DNA of 64,000 bases from Paragonimus skrjabini miyazakii (Eukaryota; Platyhelminthes; Trematoda; Plagiorchiida; Troglotrematidae), in contig JTDE01000728.1 of the NCBI GenBank assembly GCA_014338405.1, positions 65,830-129,829 on the forward strand, written 5' to 3'. Each line of letters starts with the position of its first letter. Position 1 is the first letter of the stretch. Positions 1 to 11,866 of this stretch are shown here, piece by piece. Made by a program: the position numbers and the translations under genes. Below the pieces are notes generated by a model. It did not search any database and was not told the origin of the DNA. It saw only the letters and a list, made by a program, of their open reading frames with translations.

Positions 1-305
1 GAGACGAAGTGATCTTAGTTGCGACGCGCATCACGGCGCTCACCGAAAGGTCAAATAAGTGCACCAGACAGGACATATGCATGGACCGAACAGCAAACTT
101 GGAACATGTCATGGAGTGACCAACACAGTATTCCCTCAAGGCCGAAGCCAAGCTACTGAAGCCAAGCCAAGAAAGCCAGCTGCTGTGTTGATTTCATATA
201 TAATGTCCTATTGACAATAAACAAAGAACTTTTGTCGTGCTTCATTGCTGGGTCTTTTGCAATCAGCCGAGATAGCTTGAGGTCATATTAACCAGCGTTA
301 CAACA
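1..305 (+). mobile_element. Probable 3' end of an LTR (retrotransposon cut by window edge)
   Basis: The segment has LTR-like layout: a TATATAA-type stretch near 197-203, a polyadenylation signal AATAAA at 216-221, then about 85 bases ending in TTACAACA near 305. Gypsy-type LTRs of flukes commonly end in ACA, so this fits the R-U5 end of a 3' LTR whose internal region would lie left of the window. No partner LTR or target duplication is visible, so the call rests on layout alone. It could instead be the 3' UTR of an ordinary transcript. Confidence 0.35.
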
Positions 306-2200
306 GTGTTCTTATTATGTACTCCTCACCTGCTATTTAATACATTCACTTATGACACGAGTACGATCTAGACGTAAGCGTTGTTCCAGGTTTGATGTGA
401 TCCGATGCCGAAAATGCTTTCTCTCTAAGACAAATCATTTGATGTCGTAACCTCAGTCAGGCTATCCTGGAAAGGCAGTCTGTGTAATGCAAAGACATGA
501 CGTTTTGTTCGGTGAAGACTGAAATTTCTAAATGCAAATATCAAATTTCTCTTGGCTATCGGTGTTATATTGTGAAAGTTCCCAGGTTACACAGGACAAT
601 CTGCAAAAGTTAGTGGACGAAGTGTTGCGGCAGGCTGTCGTCTGACTAGGTACAATGCTATTCATAGTTTTAGGATTATGAACTTGAATGTAGCACTCAA
701 AATGAAAGCACGCCAGCGAGTTAAACGTGGTAGAACACAATCTGTGTGGAAAAATGCAAACAGCTTAGTGAGTCGCTCAAGCAGCGCATTTACTTTATCA
801 CTGATGGATGTATATTTGGGACGCAGACTAACATAATTAGAAACAGTAGTTTCTTTGGACCCTTCACGGGTATAGGTACCAGTTTTTTTATCGAGAATAG
901 TACGCGGTGCAGCGCAAATGACGAAAGTGCATTAGTTTACATTCACTAAACTGAGGTAGATTATTTGGAGCGGTTTTGTTATTACTCACTGCCAGACACA
1001 CTTCCAGCTTAGGCGTTTTTGTCATGTTTGAATGCATGGGATTCAAAGAACAGACCTATGATACTCACGTGTAGATAGTTTGCACCAAACAGACAGCAAT
1101 ACAACAAGCATTTATTGTTGAAAAAACAACCATGTTACAACGCGTTTCCTTAAGATGTAAAACAGGGCATCACATGTAGCGCGTTTTATTGGTCCCATTC
1201 ATCGGAAGCAAATGGCTGGATTCGTTGATTTTGCCAGTTATCAAGTATAAGTTCCTGGTAAGCCTTGACCACATATTCTCGCATTTTTGGATGCAGACGT
1301 TTAGGTTGGAAAAAAAATAAAACACTGACGCAGATGGACTGTACTTTTTCTGTCAGTGCTCTAAACTGTGTGACGTCAATCATGTGTATAAGTGTGTACG
1401 CCCAACATACGGCGATTTTTTACAATTCGGATACTGCCACGTATCAGGTTATATAGAAAATTGCGGCCATAAACTTATATTTTTGGCAGGTAGACAAAGA
1501 CGGCAGTTCCCAAGGTTCATAATAGCTTCACAAGTATGATTTTATGACTATTGTGAATATTCTATCATAATGAGCTAACCTTTGTCGAGTAGACAGTGAT
1601 CAAAAGTAAACCCTTGCTACCTTTTCTTTGTTCAAAAATAGCTAACAAAAATCACACACTCATTGCTCCTTAATTACTCTTCATTACTTGGTTTCAATTT
1701 TGCATTCGACGTTCTCAACACGAAAATTCCCCCATTATCAATAGTAAAACTACAAAAGCCTTAGTGCGTTTTAAGTTCTGTCCTCGAAACATCCCTACGT
1801 TAGCTTTTTTCTCAATGTAACGTTGTGCACAACGGATTGGTGAAACTGCTTCATGGCAAGTTCAGATTATCCAGCGGACCAAATAAATACATTTAAAAGA
1901 CAAAATACAATTCACCTAATATCCTGCTGTGCGCGTTGGTATACCCTAACGAATTCAGGATTCATATGTGATTGATATATCATTGTGATTTGAATACGTG
2001 ACTGCAGATAATGAACTCAGTATGATATTTCAGATGACCTCATGAGGGATCCTCAGTTCTTCAGCTAAGGCTATATTCACCAGTCGTTACAAGGAAACTT
2101 CGCATTGACAAGCAACCTCCGATTCATTTTATATTATAGCTTCTCACCGGTGATAGTGGCAGAGGATTCAACTTGCACACAATAACCATCGCATTTTTAT
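306..2200. other. Intergenic, no feature recognised
   Basis: AT-rich sequence with only short overlapping open frames on both strands (60-70 codons around 528-1456). None shows a known domain, and none is flanked by convincing splice sites. Confidence 0.5.
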
Positions 2201-2607
2201 GATTAGTCAGGGACTTTGTTAACCTCAAGTTGAACATCACATATCTGATTTTAGATTTCACATTCAGATAGACTATCTAGCCATTCTGTTTAAAAAAAGC
2301 ACTACACTGGAGTTTCACCATTGTCGGGGCTCATCAGTAGTGCACACCGTTCCCTTGACCAGGGTTAGAACTTCGGGTAACTCCGGCCACGTTTTTACGA
2401 CAAAACCATGTTCACCACTATGCTATTGGCTTTACACTAGGCAAAACTGGAATGTTTTATTTGAACGCTCGACCACATCTACTTATGTGTAATGATCAGA
2501 TTGCACGATAGTCTGTTAGCTTCAGTCGACGACTCCGCTATCAGGACTTCCGAAACAGGTCGATCTACCTGACCTCATTCAACCCGCTGGGCGATATTTT
2601 GGGTTAG
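2201..2607 (-). mobile_element. SINE family A, near full-length old copy
   Basis: This is a diverged copy of a family seen about ten times in the window. Read on the minus strand it carries a tRNA-like promoter region (cognate of the A-box TGGCGCAGTGG found in better copies), a hammerhead region and a tail with the motif GTGGGTGATGTTCAA. In plus-strand order the copy runs tail, hammerhead (2299-2343), tRNA-like head (about 2345-2425), then the 5' segment. It is followed directly by the start of a second unit in the same orientation. The unit is about 400 bp, longer than a minimal SINE because roughly 150-200 bp precede the tRNA-like head. Confidence 0.7.
2299..2343 (-). ncRNA. Decayed hammerhead ribozyme of SINE A
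   Basis: On the minus strand the core boxes CTGATGA and GAAA are present and helix I (GCACTA with TAGTGC) is intact. The cleavage triplet reads GTG instead of a permitted NUH, so self-cleavage is not expected. Confidence 0.6.
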
Positions 2608-2715
2608 TGTTGAGTAGTCGGGGATCTGATTAATTTCAAGTCAAATATCACTCACATTTGAACACAAATTTTGCATTCAGATGGACTATCTAATCAGCCT
2701 CTTTTGAACCTGAAG
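2608..2715 (-). mobile_element. SINE family A, truncated second unit in tandem
   Basis: It starts with the unit-end motif TGAGTAGTCGGGGAT and repeats the first unit's tail through the CTTTTGAA segment, then stops before the hammerhead. The head-to-tail arrangement of a whole and a partial unit resembles the tandem structure of hammerhead-bearing repeats. Confidence 0.65.
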
Positions 2716-5700
2716 TTTTGAACTCTGTTAACTTTTGTTGTTTAGTTGCTAATGTAACTACCAGTTAGAAAATAGTTAAATAAAATATATTTAGTGGATT
2801 AATTACATTGTCAGTAGATTTTCCATACTTATGGTAATCTGTCGGAGAGATTAGAATGAAGAAACCCGTGGAGAGCGCAGTGTGTTTTATGAATCGAATA
2901 CTGGAACTTAATTGATGTACCGATAGGAACGGTTCATGCGGAATTGGTTGATTGACCGAGTGGTATGTAATAAACAGACGGCTGCTCCAGGACAGACAAC
3001 GGGTGAAAACTTTGGTACGTTAGGAAGTCAAGTGAGTGTGAACAATATAAAGTGTGAAACTATACTCAGTGAGTAGCCAGGTGGTTGTGTGTGATGAATT
3101 ATCAATGCAACCGAAGGAAAAACTAACATTGGTAAACAATCGGGCAAAACTGATGCTTTGCACGCATAAACTGTACAGCTGCATCGTTCTGAGACTACCT
3201 CTGTACGCGAATAAGCGATTAGGTCCGCTGTAGTGTTGTAGTGTACATCACTCATGTCATTTTGGTGAATAAACGACTCATATGTCAATCTTGTTCTTGG
3301 TTCGCAACACCAACAACATCTGTTTTATCTAGTCGATGTCATATCTGGTATTTCGTCGCATCTGTCGCGGATACGCTTTGAATAGGACCTAATGTTCTCC
3401 TCGGTTCAGCATTTGACAGGTACTAGGGAAATAAATTTCACGCGATTGACTGAGAAGCAAAACCACGTGAATAACTGGACAGCCGAGAAAAACATCCAAG
3501 GAAGAAAATTACTGACACAAATATTAGATGAATAATTAAACTGATATAACCGGTTCAGATGAATGTCCGATGTTCCACACACATTGTTTGGACACGGCTG
3601 ACAAAGTTTACTCTTGATGCAAGGAGGCAATCTGATGCGATAAGTCCTATGTATCACAAACGAAGGCTTAAGCAGGATGGACATTTGATATCCAAAGAGA
3701 CCCACGGAGAAGAAATTGGTAAACTGTAGGCGATAAACGTCATATACTACTGTCACTGACACAACCTCTGAGACAAAAGCTTCCGGAAACAATGATAAGC
3801 AGTGTCACAAGATGAATTCCGTAGAGCAGAAGAATTTTGAGAGTATTTGAAGCCTTCTATCGGAGAAATGACACTTCCAATTAAACAATTTGTGATGACA
3901 AAGTCGTTTTATTTTTCCTTCAAAAATCCATCAAGTTAACTTTGACACGCTTGAGCGGCCAAATGGCATGCTGGCTGACCTTGATATATGACAACATTGC
4001 GTTTTGGCTTGCACTTTCTTTCTTGTCTAAGCTACGGACACAATGTTTCGGTTAGTTGTAAAAGTTCACAGCTTGAGCTGCTTTATTCGGATGATCAACC
4101 AGGATCATCATAGGGACTTCGGTGTCACAAAAGAACGCCAACATAATTAGCCGATTATGTTAAATTTTACATCCCTATCTGGACAGGAGCTACTCATTCA
4201 TGGAGGTTTACTATAGTATTGTCATAAAGTTTCCTAATAAATCCACTTTCCACTTCTCCAGTCTAGGTCATATCAACTGACGAGTGAACCTTAAACTGAC
4301 TTTTATTCAGCTGGAATCTTCTTTTGACACACTGGCATATATAGACTGGTTGAAATGTAGTCAAAGACGAAATTCATCATTCCAGATTCATTGGGTATTG
4401 CGAGTATTGCGAGCAGAAGAATACCGACGAAAACTATAATTTACACAACTTTGATTTGCTTATTAAACAGCACAGGAAACATTCTACGTGATAACTTGAT
4501 ATAATGCACGCCTGATATGATAATCGAATGAGAGAAAACTACAAACGCAACCTCTTCATTCTCAGTGTTTATTTCACATCTTCTGAAGTATGTTACGTCA
4601 TGAACCACAGTTGCCCGACGTTGGCGATACAGACAACTTGCAGTCCGAAACGTACCTTATTGGAGAAGTCCTAAATGATGACTGAAATATCTTCCTCCTT
4701 AACAGCAAGAGATCAAACGTAGCAGACATACATTCTGTTAAATTTTATGGGAAACCCCCCTTTGCTGATTTGTGTTTGTCAATTGTTTCTCCGGTATCAG
4801 ACCCGGTAGTAAGTGTTATACCATAATCTTTAGCTGGTATATCGGTGACGATCTCCACTGCCAGGACATTTCGTTCACGTAGTAAGTTTGCCACCATTGA
4901 CAGGGTATCTGTTGTGTTATGAATACTTTCTATGTGGATTTTGGTTTAATCAGGTTCAAATCATTGTCTTGTGTGATATTTCAAAGTCATTTTGGTAGCA
5001 AAAACAGTTTACCAGAAGAACAAATTAAAAATCAGTAAAGTCCCCAGCAAACAGCTGAGGAGGACTGAGATGAAAAGGAATCAAAATGTGTATGAGTGTA
5101 AATTCCTGAAAACTTTGGTCCTATAAACAAAGGACAAAATAGAAGATCAATTTATAACGGTTTCCCACAAGCTAATAACACAATCCCCATCGTGAATTCA
5201 AAGTGTTCAACGATAAAACGAAACAGGATGGCGAATAACACTGTTCTAACATCTTGCCCGCGCAAACAATGCTTTTTGTGAGTATGATGTTCACAAACAA
5301 CGGGCCACCATTGAGAGGATACGGAAGAAGCAAATTCTAAGTTCTGAACGCATGGTACAACTGAGAAGAAACTGTCAAACACGTGCATTGATGATACTGA
5401 TGCTAACCACGCACTTTGTAACAAAACACCACTATGATATCCTGTACTGCTATAACATAGAGTGGATTTCTGAAGACACGCTATGATCTTGAGAAAACGC
5501 CCGCGATTCAGTGACTTGAGCATACCTGATTTGTGTTTCCATTCCCTCTACCTACACATTGTTATTCTATTGGCCGGGCAGTTTTATGTCACAAGCGTCT
5601 CTTCGTTTACCTGAGCTGAACGTTTACTAGTTGCGTTACGTGTATAGTAGACCACACACCTCTTAGTTGCATGAACTCTCCCCTATTATCGTGATGGACT

Positions 5701-6134
5701 CTGACTCGTTCTTTTTGTGCTGTTCAATTTATTTATATGCATCACTGCTGTATATGGTACTAATTATTAACTGTTGTAGCCCCTGTCGAGACTTCAAGTG
5801 ATTGTAGGTTATAGATTATTTTATTGTTAAAAATCTTTTAGAAAGTTCCTGTCAAAAAGGAATCAACGATGCAACAAACAATTGTTTGGATAATTCTTCC
5901 TCAAACCAACACAACCACAGTGGTTTTTCATCAAGTTGGCAGGAAGGCCTGTATCACGAGGTACGAGTACTTCGTTTAATCTCATTAGACAATTGAACAG
6001 AACATCCAATTATATAAGTCTAACGTTTGAAAACAAAACAGTGAAATGAACAGAGATCACGTAAGCACAATCCGAGTGGGGTGGGTAGTTCGAATGTTCC
6101 GCTTTTTGTCACCATGGTCTAATCCGATATTACT
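2716..6134. other. Intergenic, no feature recognised
   Basis: Two longer minus-strand open frames occur here, 3406-3792 (128 codons) and 5152-5523 (123 codons). Both are rich in Cys, Phe and Ser with no recognisable domain, as expected of chance frames. No convincing exon or repeat boundary was seen. Confidence 0.45.
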
Positions 6135-6782
6135 GAATGTCATGAGAACCATAATGTAGCGAACAATACTTGTTTTCTGTGTGTGATCATCAGGCTAATT
6201 ATAACACAATAAATGTCAACAAAATAACTGAGAGGAGTCAGAAAATCGGGTAGTAGATGTTATGGTCAGTGTGTTTGTTATCACTGTTTGCAATCACTGT
6301 TTCAAATCGTGGGATTGATCGATTATGGGCCAGGGAAAATTAAGTGTCCGCACGAACTTCTTCTGAGCGCAGAAGTCATCGTTTCGTAAACGGATACTAA
6401 TAACCTTGGCAGCGCTCAGCATTCGGAATCTCACCATTTTTGATCGATTCCTTGGCACTCAATAGATAATCTGAAAAGCGTCCTTCTCACTGACAGAATG
6501 ATTAAAGCCGGTCAGACAGACAAGAATCGCGCTTGAAACCTCTGCGTGACATCTGTGCCAAGAAGAAGTTCGTGCGGAAACTTAGTCTTCCCTGGCCCAT
6601 AATCAATCAAGCCCACGATTTGAAGCAGTGATTGCATAACTGATAACAAACACACTGACCATAACATCTACTACCTGATTTTCTGACTCCTCTCAGTTAT
6701 TGTTTTGATATTTATTGTGTTATAATTAGCCTGATGATCAAGTACAGAAAACAAATCTTTGTCATTCTCATGACTTCGTTGA
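6135..6782. repeat. Inverted repeat, arms about 245 bp
   Basis: The left arm (about 6135-6380) reads as the reverse complement of the right arm (about 6545-6782), with moderate divergence and small indels around a spacer of about 165 bp. Shared landmarks are the segment ATGGGCCAGGGAA and, near the outer ends, CCTGATGATCA followed by CAGAAAACAA. The outward-facing ends carry hammerhead-like boxes, the same arrangement as the PLE palindrome at 34.9-35.9 kb. It may therefore be a pair of retroelement termini rather than a DNA transposon. No coding sequence was recognised in it. Confidence 0.7.
6157..6197 (-). ncRNA. Hammerhead-like motif at left end of inverted repeat
   Basis: The minus strand shows CTGATGA, then 9 nt, then GAAA, a helix III (ACAA with TTGT plus the closing A-U), a TTC cleavage triplet and a 4-bp helix I (TAGC with GCTA). 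Helix II is essentially absent. The opposite arm keeps CTGATGA and GAAA but has lost bases around the cleavage site. The motif is plausible, but the weak helix II makes activity doubtful. Confidence 0.35.
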
Positions 6783-6835
6783 GTATTTTCGAACGAATTA
6801 CCGAGTTTAGGTGAGACCCAACTGTGAAAAGTCAG

Positions 6836-6915
6836 GGCTTCGGCTGGATTCGAACCAGCGACAGACACACCATGCCTCAACGCGGCAAGGGCTCTACCAG
6901 CTGAGCTACGAAGCC
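6836..6915 (-). repeat. tRNA-like head of SINE family B
   Basis: Read on the minus strand, a 7-bp acceptor stem (GGCTTCG with CGAAGCC), the D arm (GCTC/GAGC) and the T arm (GCTGG, loop TTCGAAT, CCAGC) are all perfect. The anticodon arm is not: the stem is 7 bp with a T-T mismatch, the loop is GCGTTGA without U33, and about 10 nt of variable region follow. The same odd anticodon region recurs at 16623-16678, so this is a dispersed tRNA-derived repeat rather than a working tRNA gene. The internal A and B boxes could still recruit RNA polymerase III. Confidence 0.65.
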
Positions 6916-7746
6916 ACGCCAGGAGCTCGGAAATTTCACATTTGGACTCGGTTACTCACCCGTCTCACTGTCTCATATAGAATCCACCAAATGATCCAGG
7001 GGATCGACTGCCCAGGCAGGATTTCTCAAACAGTTCACGCTAGAATATTAGGTTGAGTATGTCTTCAGTCGGTGAACAAAAACATGTTTGAAGTACGATC
7101 ATTCAGACCACATCGAACGGTCTTGTTTGTAATGAAAAATTCTGAAGAACTACATTATGACTGATACCATCGTTTACGTCTCATGCTTGTTAATTCAGTT
7201 TAACACAAGGGAAATCAACATCATCTACTTGTTCATTGGTGAAAGTAAATTTTCAACAAAATGAAACAAACTAAATGAAGTTTTTTGAAAGACATTCGAT
7301 TTAGACTGGGAGATTTATTGGATGGAGAATCCACACTACATCTGGAGAACGAAAGTGAATCGTCACGATACAGACATTTGAGTTCTTTTTGCGAGGGTTG
7401 AACGAACCATTCATCAAGTCTGAAAGTTAAGAGATGTTACTTTCGAACAAATTACCGAGTGTTTTGTTTAATCGATCAGTAAGAATAAAATAATTGCTTG
7501 CAACTCGCAAAATATTTTACCGTTTTGAAGAATTAGATACAAAGAACGAAATGTTACAGAGGTTCTATCAAAATCTGTCATGAGACAGACTGCAAAATCT
7601 CACAGGCGATCGTTAACCAGTGAAATTATAAGCGACTGGTGGAATTCACATAACTAGTTAGACTCCTGCCTGGTAGTGAATGGACGTTACGTCAAGCAGT
7701 AAGGGTCGAATGTTTTCATATGAGCAGAGTTGTTATGATCAACATG
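6916..7746. other. Intergenic, possible 5' flank of SINE B
   Basis: The first 60 bases weakly resemble the sequence beyond the family-B fragment at 8235-8270, suggesting the repeat extends past its tRNA-like head. Nothing else was recognised. Confidence 0.35.
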
Positions 7747-8125
7747 CGGTAACGGAAGTTGTAAAAAAGTGATACATTTCTTGTGAGGGCAAAGGCTATG
7801 GTTGCGTAAGCTGATTGTGCTATGTTCGGTAGTTGTCAAACTGCACTGACGGATGGTCTTAAGTTGAGTGACGGCTACTCTGTAAACAACCCTGAATGAT
7901 TTGGTCATGTCTACACGATGGTTGTAGTCGGCATGATGTGCAACAATGGCGCTAGTAAATGATTTACGGCAAACTACACATATCCAGGCTACAGGATCTT
8001 CTTTGGCTCTTTTAGATGAACGTCTAGTCGTAAGACTAACACTTTCTGTGGCACAACAGCAACAAGAAAACGAATACATGAAGAGTGACTGACTGTGGAC
8101 TGGCAACTTGTCATTCAAAAGCAAT
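7747..8125 (-). mobile_element. Penelope-like element: GIY-YIG endonuclease fragment
   Basis: The open frame 7687-8139 contains a decayed PLE C-terminal domain. In order there is a KLP...F-Y-SFSCCC segment (residues about 11-29) matching the PLE Zn-knuckle and first GIY-YIG strand, then TTRRSSKRAKE (the GxTxRxLxxRxxEH region). Next come SAIVAHHADYNHRVD (the SSAIAxHLxxTGHxVD helix), SFRVVYR, and a terminal LPLP where intact elements have LPW. The GIY and YIG tyrosines are partly lost. The RT part is absent. This is a dead 3' fragment. Confidence 0.6.
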
Positions 8126-8234
8126 CTCAACATGGGCAATATTAGGAATCATCTTCTTAGTAACCACCTTTTAATCAGTTATGAATTGCCTACAATCAAT
8201 GTGGAGGATTTCATAAGAAACATTATGCTCAAAT

Positions 8235-8270
8235 GTGGCAAATGCCCTCCCGGTTGAGCTACAAAGCCAC
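8235..8270 (-). repeat. SINE family B fragment (tRNA 5' half)
   Basis: The minus strand reads as the acceptor 5' strand plus D arm of the family-B tRNA-like head (GTGGCTTTGTAGCTC). The T arm is missing. Flanking sequence to the right weakly matches that beside the copy at 6836-6915. Confidence 0.45.
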
Positions 8271-8869
8271 GTCTGCAGCATAAAATGTTTACGATTAGAC
8301 TCAATTATAAGTCCAACTCAGTGAGCTCCCGACGTCGATCTGCCCCGATAGACTGAGTATAACCGCGGATCCGTGTCAGTTCTACACGAGATCACGGATT
8401 GAAACCTAAAAGAGTATTTGCCAAGCTTCAAAACGCAGACCACAAAATTGAGTTTTAGTGCTTTTGCTCGAAAATCCAATCCGGTCAAGGATTAGCGTAT
8501 TAGGTAACACCAATTCTGGTTTATGTATGGTAGAACTGCCACAGATATATCCGTTGACTATGGAGCGCGTAGGACAAACATGTTTACTTTCGAAGTCTCC
8601 TCCGTACAACACCTGTTTGACTCCCTGATGCCAGCTAATGCACAGACCAATTACAGGTGATCGATGGGTTTTTCGAAAAGTATAGAAATATACCATTTTC
8701 CAGTGTTAAAACTTAACAGAAATGTGAATTAAATGACCTTGAAATTGGGCAGCCTAAGTGTTTCCTACTTGCAATATTTAACTAACCTTCTCTACACCTT
8801 CAACCAGAGCGGGTTAACTTATTTGATCGAAATATGTTTGAGTGGAATGGAAGCCTAGGCAGATATATT

Positions 8870-9275
8870 GATGCGAGTAACATCAGTCAATGAAACTAAG
8901 ATATTGTAACTGTCGCATTCCCTTAGATATTCCAGTCGGCCTCATTCGAAAACAAAACACTAGACTCGAGTTTCGCTCTCATTAAAGCTCGTCAGTAGTG
9001 CATATTCTTGTCAAGACCGGGACCGAAACTCAGGCCACGGTTTCGTGAGGCAACCGCGTTGAACACTGCGCAATTGACCTCACATTAGGCATGACCGAAT
9101 GATTATATGTGGAATTATCATTTGAACGCTCAACTAGCTCTAACGAGAGCGAAACTCGAGTCTAATGCTTCTCCTCGAAAGGGGCCGACTGGAAAGTCCA
9201 TGGGTGTGCGACAGCTGCGATCAGTTGTGGGTAATGTTCAACCTGAAATTATGCAAATCCCCTACTACTCATGAG
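8870..9275. mobile_element. SINE family A, inverted composite
   Basis: From about 8900 to 9136 the family-A unit lies on the minus strand: tail, hammerhead and tRNA-like head (B-box region near 9020-9035). At 9136-9137 it switches to the plus strand, entering the unit in the middle of the hammerhead (GCTCTAACGAGAGC then GAAAC) and running out through the tail to AAATCCCCTACTACTCAT. The result is a dimer of two partial units in opposite orientation. GAGTAA occurs at both outer edges but is too short to call as a target duplication. Confidence 0.75.
8957..9001 (-). ncRNA. Hammerhead ribozyme, core intact (SINE A)
   Basis: On the minus strand: helix I GCACTA pairing with TAGTGT (terminal G-T wobble), core box CTGACGA, helix II GCTTT/AGAGC closed by AATG, core box GAAA, a very short helix III (A-T and C-G around TCGA) and cleavage triplet GTC. 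All conserved core positions are present. This is the short-helix-III type I form known from schistosome Sm-alpha and other metazoan repeats, which often cleave best as dimers. Confidence 0.8.
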
Positions 9276-11766
9276 TAATATGTAACACTGTTTTTATAAG
9301 AATATGGAATGTAATAACCTCACTGACTCGGTTAACAAATTACCAGACTTGCACTAATTAAGAACTTCATTCACTTTTTCCCGATTTTCCGTACTCCATA
9401 GTTTGAATTAAAATATACTCTCACCACTGTGCATAGCCCACTCCACGGTGTGATTCTGTTTCACATAGCAAGTACAAAACCAACATCAGGTTTCGTCCTT
9501 TGTCAATCATAGATTTTGAGCTAGAGTATACTAGTATGTATACTTCCATTTATCTTCCATTGTTCATCAGACGGAATTAAAAAATACTCCCTCTGCCGAA
9601 CTTAGTGACTGCAAACACTTGTGGGAAAATTCACAAACACCTTTTAATATAATCAACAAAATTCTTCCATTGTTGACAATCCTCAATATTTCTTACTAAT
9701 GTGGCATGAGTGAAGTCAGATAAATTGAATTCTCAATGCAATGAAATATTGTCACCAACTCGATAAGCTGAAGAAGAGGTTGTCTGTGGCTAAATAGAGC
9801 AGTTAGATTCAAATAATTCCGGTTGCGTTCTGCGAATGTCATAGTGATCTGTACGCATTCAGCAATGAGAAACGCTTCAAACATGGTAGGGTATTGCAGT
9901 CAGCGATACGGTTAGTAGCAAACTAATAAAACCTGATGGTGATATAAAAACATTAACTTATAAATGTCCATTCTCACTTAATCCAAATCAGACGAGAGTT
10001 TAGTCTGAATAAAAACTAATGGAATCTGCGCCAGAAAAGACCAGCCATATTGGCGGGAAGGAAACAAAGAGTCGGATGCACTGACACCAATTTAGCAACT
10101 AGCCCTACTTTTCGTCGGATGCGGATAGATTGCTGGTACCAGTTACATGAGCAAATTACTTGAGCAAACTGACAACTTGTGTGATATTCGAAATTCTTCA
10201 TAATCATTGACAGAACGACATTTATATTCATTGGAAGACTGCTCGACTTGATGTTCCATCATTAGCTGGAAATGTGGCAATTATCTCCTACCTCAGGATA
10301 AAAAGTAGTACATTAATACTCATTAATGCATATTATTACTCAACAGTTTGTTTAATACAAGTCAGATTTTGTCAACTTTGGTCAGGGTAGGTGGGAAAAT
10401 TGTCATATTTAATTGCACTTCCACGTCTCATATCAGCATGCCTCTCTGAAGTGACAGTCTGACTGCGAGTACCAAGCCTGGCTTGGTTCATACAGTTCTG
10501 TTGATAGCACAAGAAAGCAGGTTTAACCAGGTCTGAAAACTCAGCTTTATTGTTAGTGAACAAATAGACCATATAATGTCTGAATCTACTTTCCTTAGAA
10601 TCGTTTTATAACATTCTGTTTAGTGCGTTTGATGGTAAACATAATAGACTGCGTTCCTTAAATCAATGGTACTTAGTTTTTAAGGTATGATTCCCATTTT
10701 TAAATTTTGATGAGCGCTGATCGCTTTGCACAAATGATATTATCGTTTAGGTTTCTGAAGTACATGCGAAGATGTATGGTTCCACTATTGCAATGCCTGA
10801 TTAAAGTATTTCAGCTTCCTATACACTGCGTGTTGAAACCTCCATTGTTTAAATTTCTGGTTATATTTTAATAATGCGAACCAGACCAACTAACTGTTAT
10901 GTTGAAAACATGTTACATTTAAGGATTTTAACTGTGCGATCCAAAACCCGTTCGATGCGTGTGTTGAAATCTCATGGATGGCATTTGGAATCCAAATATA
11001 TTACTGCCAGAATGTCATCATTTTTATGAAGCTCAACAGTTCAACAATGGTACTTACGTTCAACTGTGTTATCCTGGCAGCCGGGAAAAGTAAGAACGTC
11101 TATAATAATTCGTTTCACATCATCAGTGCACATGTTTAGCGGACACTGAGTGTCCTATCCACGATTGTCTGGCCTAGTCGGGAAGACACTTTTAAGTCTG
11201 GATGGAATGCAGGATCACTTGGTGAAATAGATACTACTCTACCACAACCTTTGGTATCGTTTATTTCTGTGTAACAGCGAACCGTTGATCTTCCTTCCAT
11301 ATTGTAGAGGATTACCTTGGTGGACTTCATCATCATGGAACCGTATAACACTAAGACTGTTTGTTGCTGTTAGGAGGCAAATTCACCAAAACAGTCTAGT
11401 CAGGACATTGGTGACGGCTGATGAAATCGGTCATCATTGCAAACCAGTCAGGCCTTCGGTGTCGGCTGACAAAATCAGACTTCAACAAAGCACTGAGGGG
11501 CACGTCAGACCAACTAGCAGGAGACGTGAAAGTGAGCGTGGGTGTCACGCCAGCCCGAGAAACGAAAGCCTATGGAATTGGTCTTACTTGGCCACTTGGT
11601 GGCGAAGTGGCCTTAACAAGCAGACAGTGAATCAAGTAAATGGCCATATTTGGCCACTATTTCATGATATATATTTACTGACATTTTATTCACTTGGTTG
11701 AACTGGTGGTCGGCAATACAGCGTGTTTTTCCGCAATGGTGTTCTTCTTGTCTCCGCGCAAGTAGA
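9276..11766. other. Intergenic, no feature recognised
   Basis: Overlapping plus-strand frames at 11285-11701 and 11421-11630 lie in a locally GC-richer patch. The second (69 codons) has protein-like composition but matches no family I know and has no clear splice context. Nothing else stands out. Confidence 0.4.
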
Positions 11767-11866
11767 NNNNNNNNNNNNNNNNNNNNNNNNNNNNNNNNNN
11801 NNNNNNNNNNNNNNNNNNNNNNNNNNNNNNNNNNNNNNNNNNNNNNNNNNNNNNNNNNNNNNNNNN
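11767..11866. other. Assembly gap (100 N)
   Basis: Exactly 100 undetermined bases, the usual placeholder for a gap of unknown size. Order and distance across it are not secure. Confidence 0.99.

Noticed and set aside
3406..3792. Minus-strand open frame of 128 codons
   Set aside because: Composition is typical of chance frames in AT-rich DNA, with no domain and no splice context.
5152..5523. Minus-strand open frame of 123 codons
   Set aside because: No recognisable domain; a few frames of this length are expected by chance in 64 kb.
6836..6915. Functional tRNA gene on the minus strand
   Set aside because: The anticodon arm is abnormal and the same abnormality recurs in a second copy, so it is treated as a SINE head.
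11418..11475. CTGATGA at 11420 as a hammerhead
   Set aside because: No GAAA box and no complementary helices at the right spacing.
11285..11701. Overlapping plus-strand frames (138 and 69 codons) as a gene
   Set aside because: The shorter one has protein-like composition, but no family match or splice signals could be identified, and it lies next to an assembly gap.
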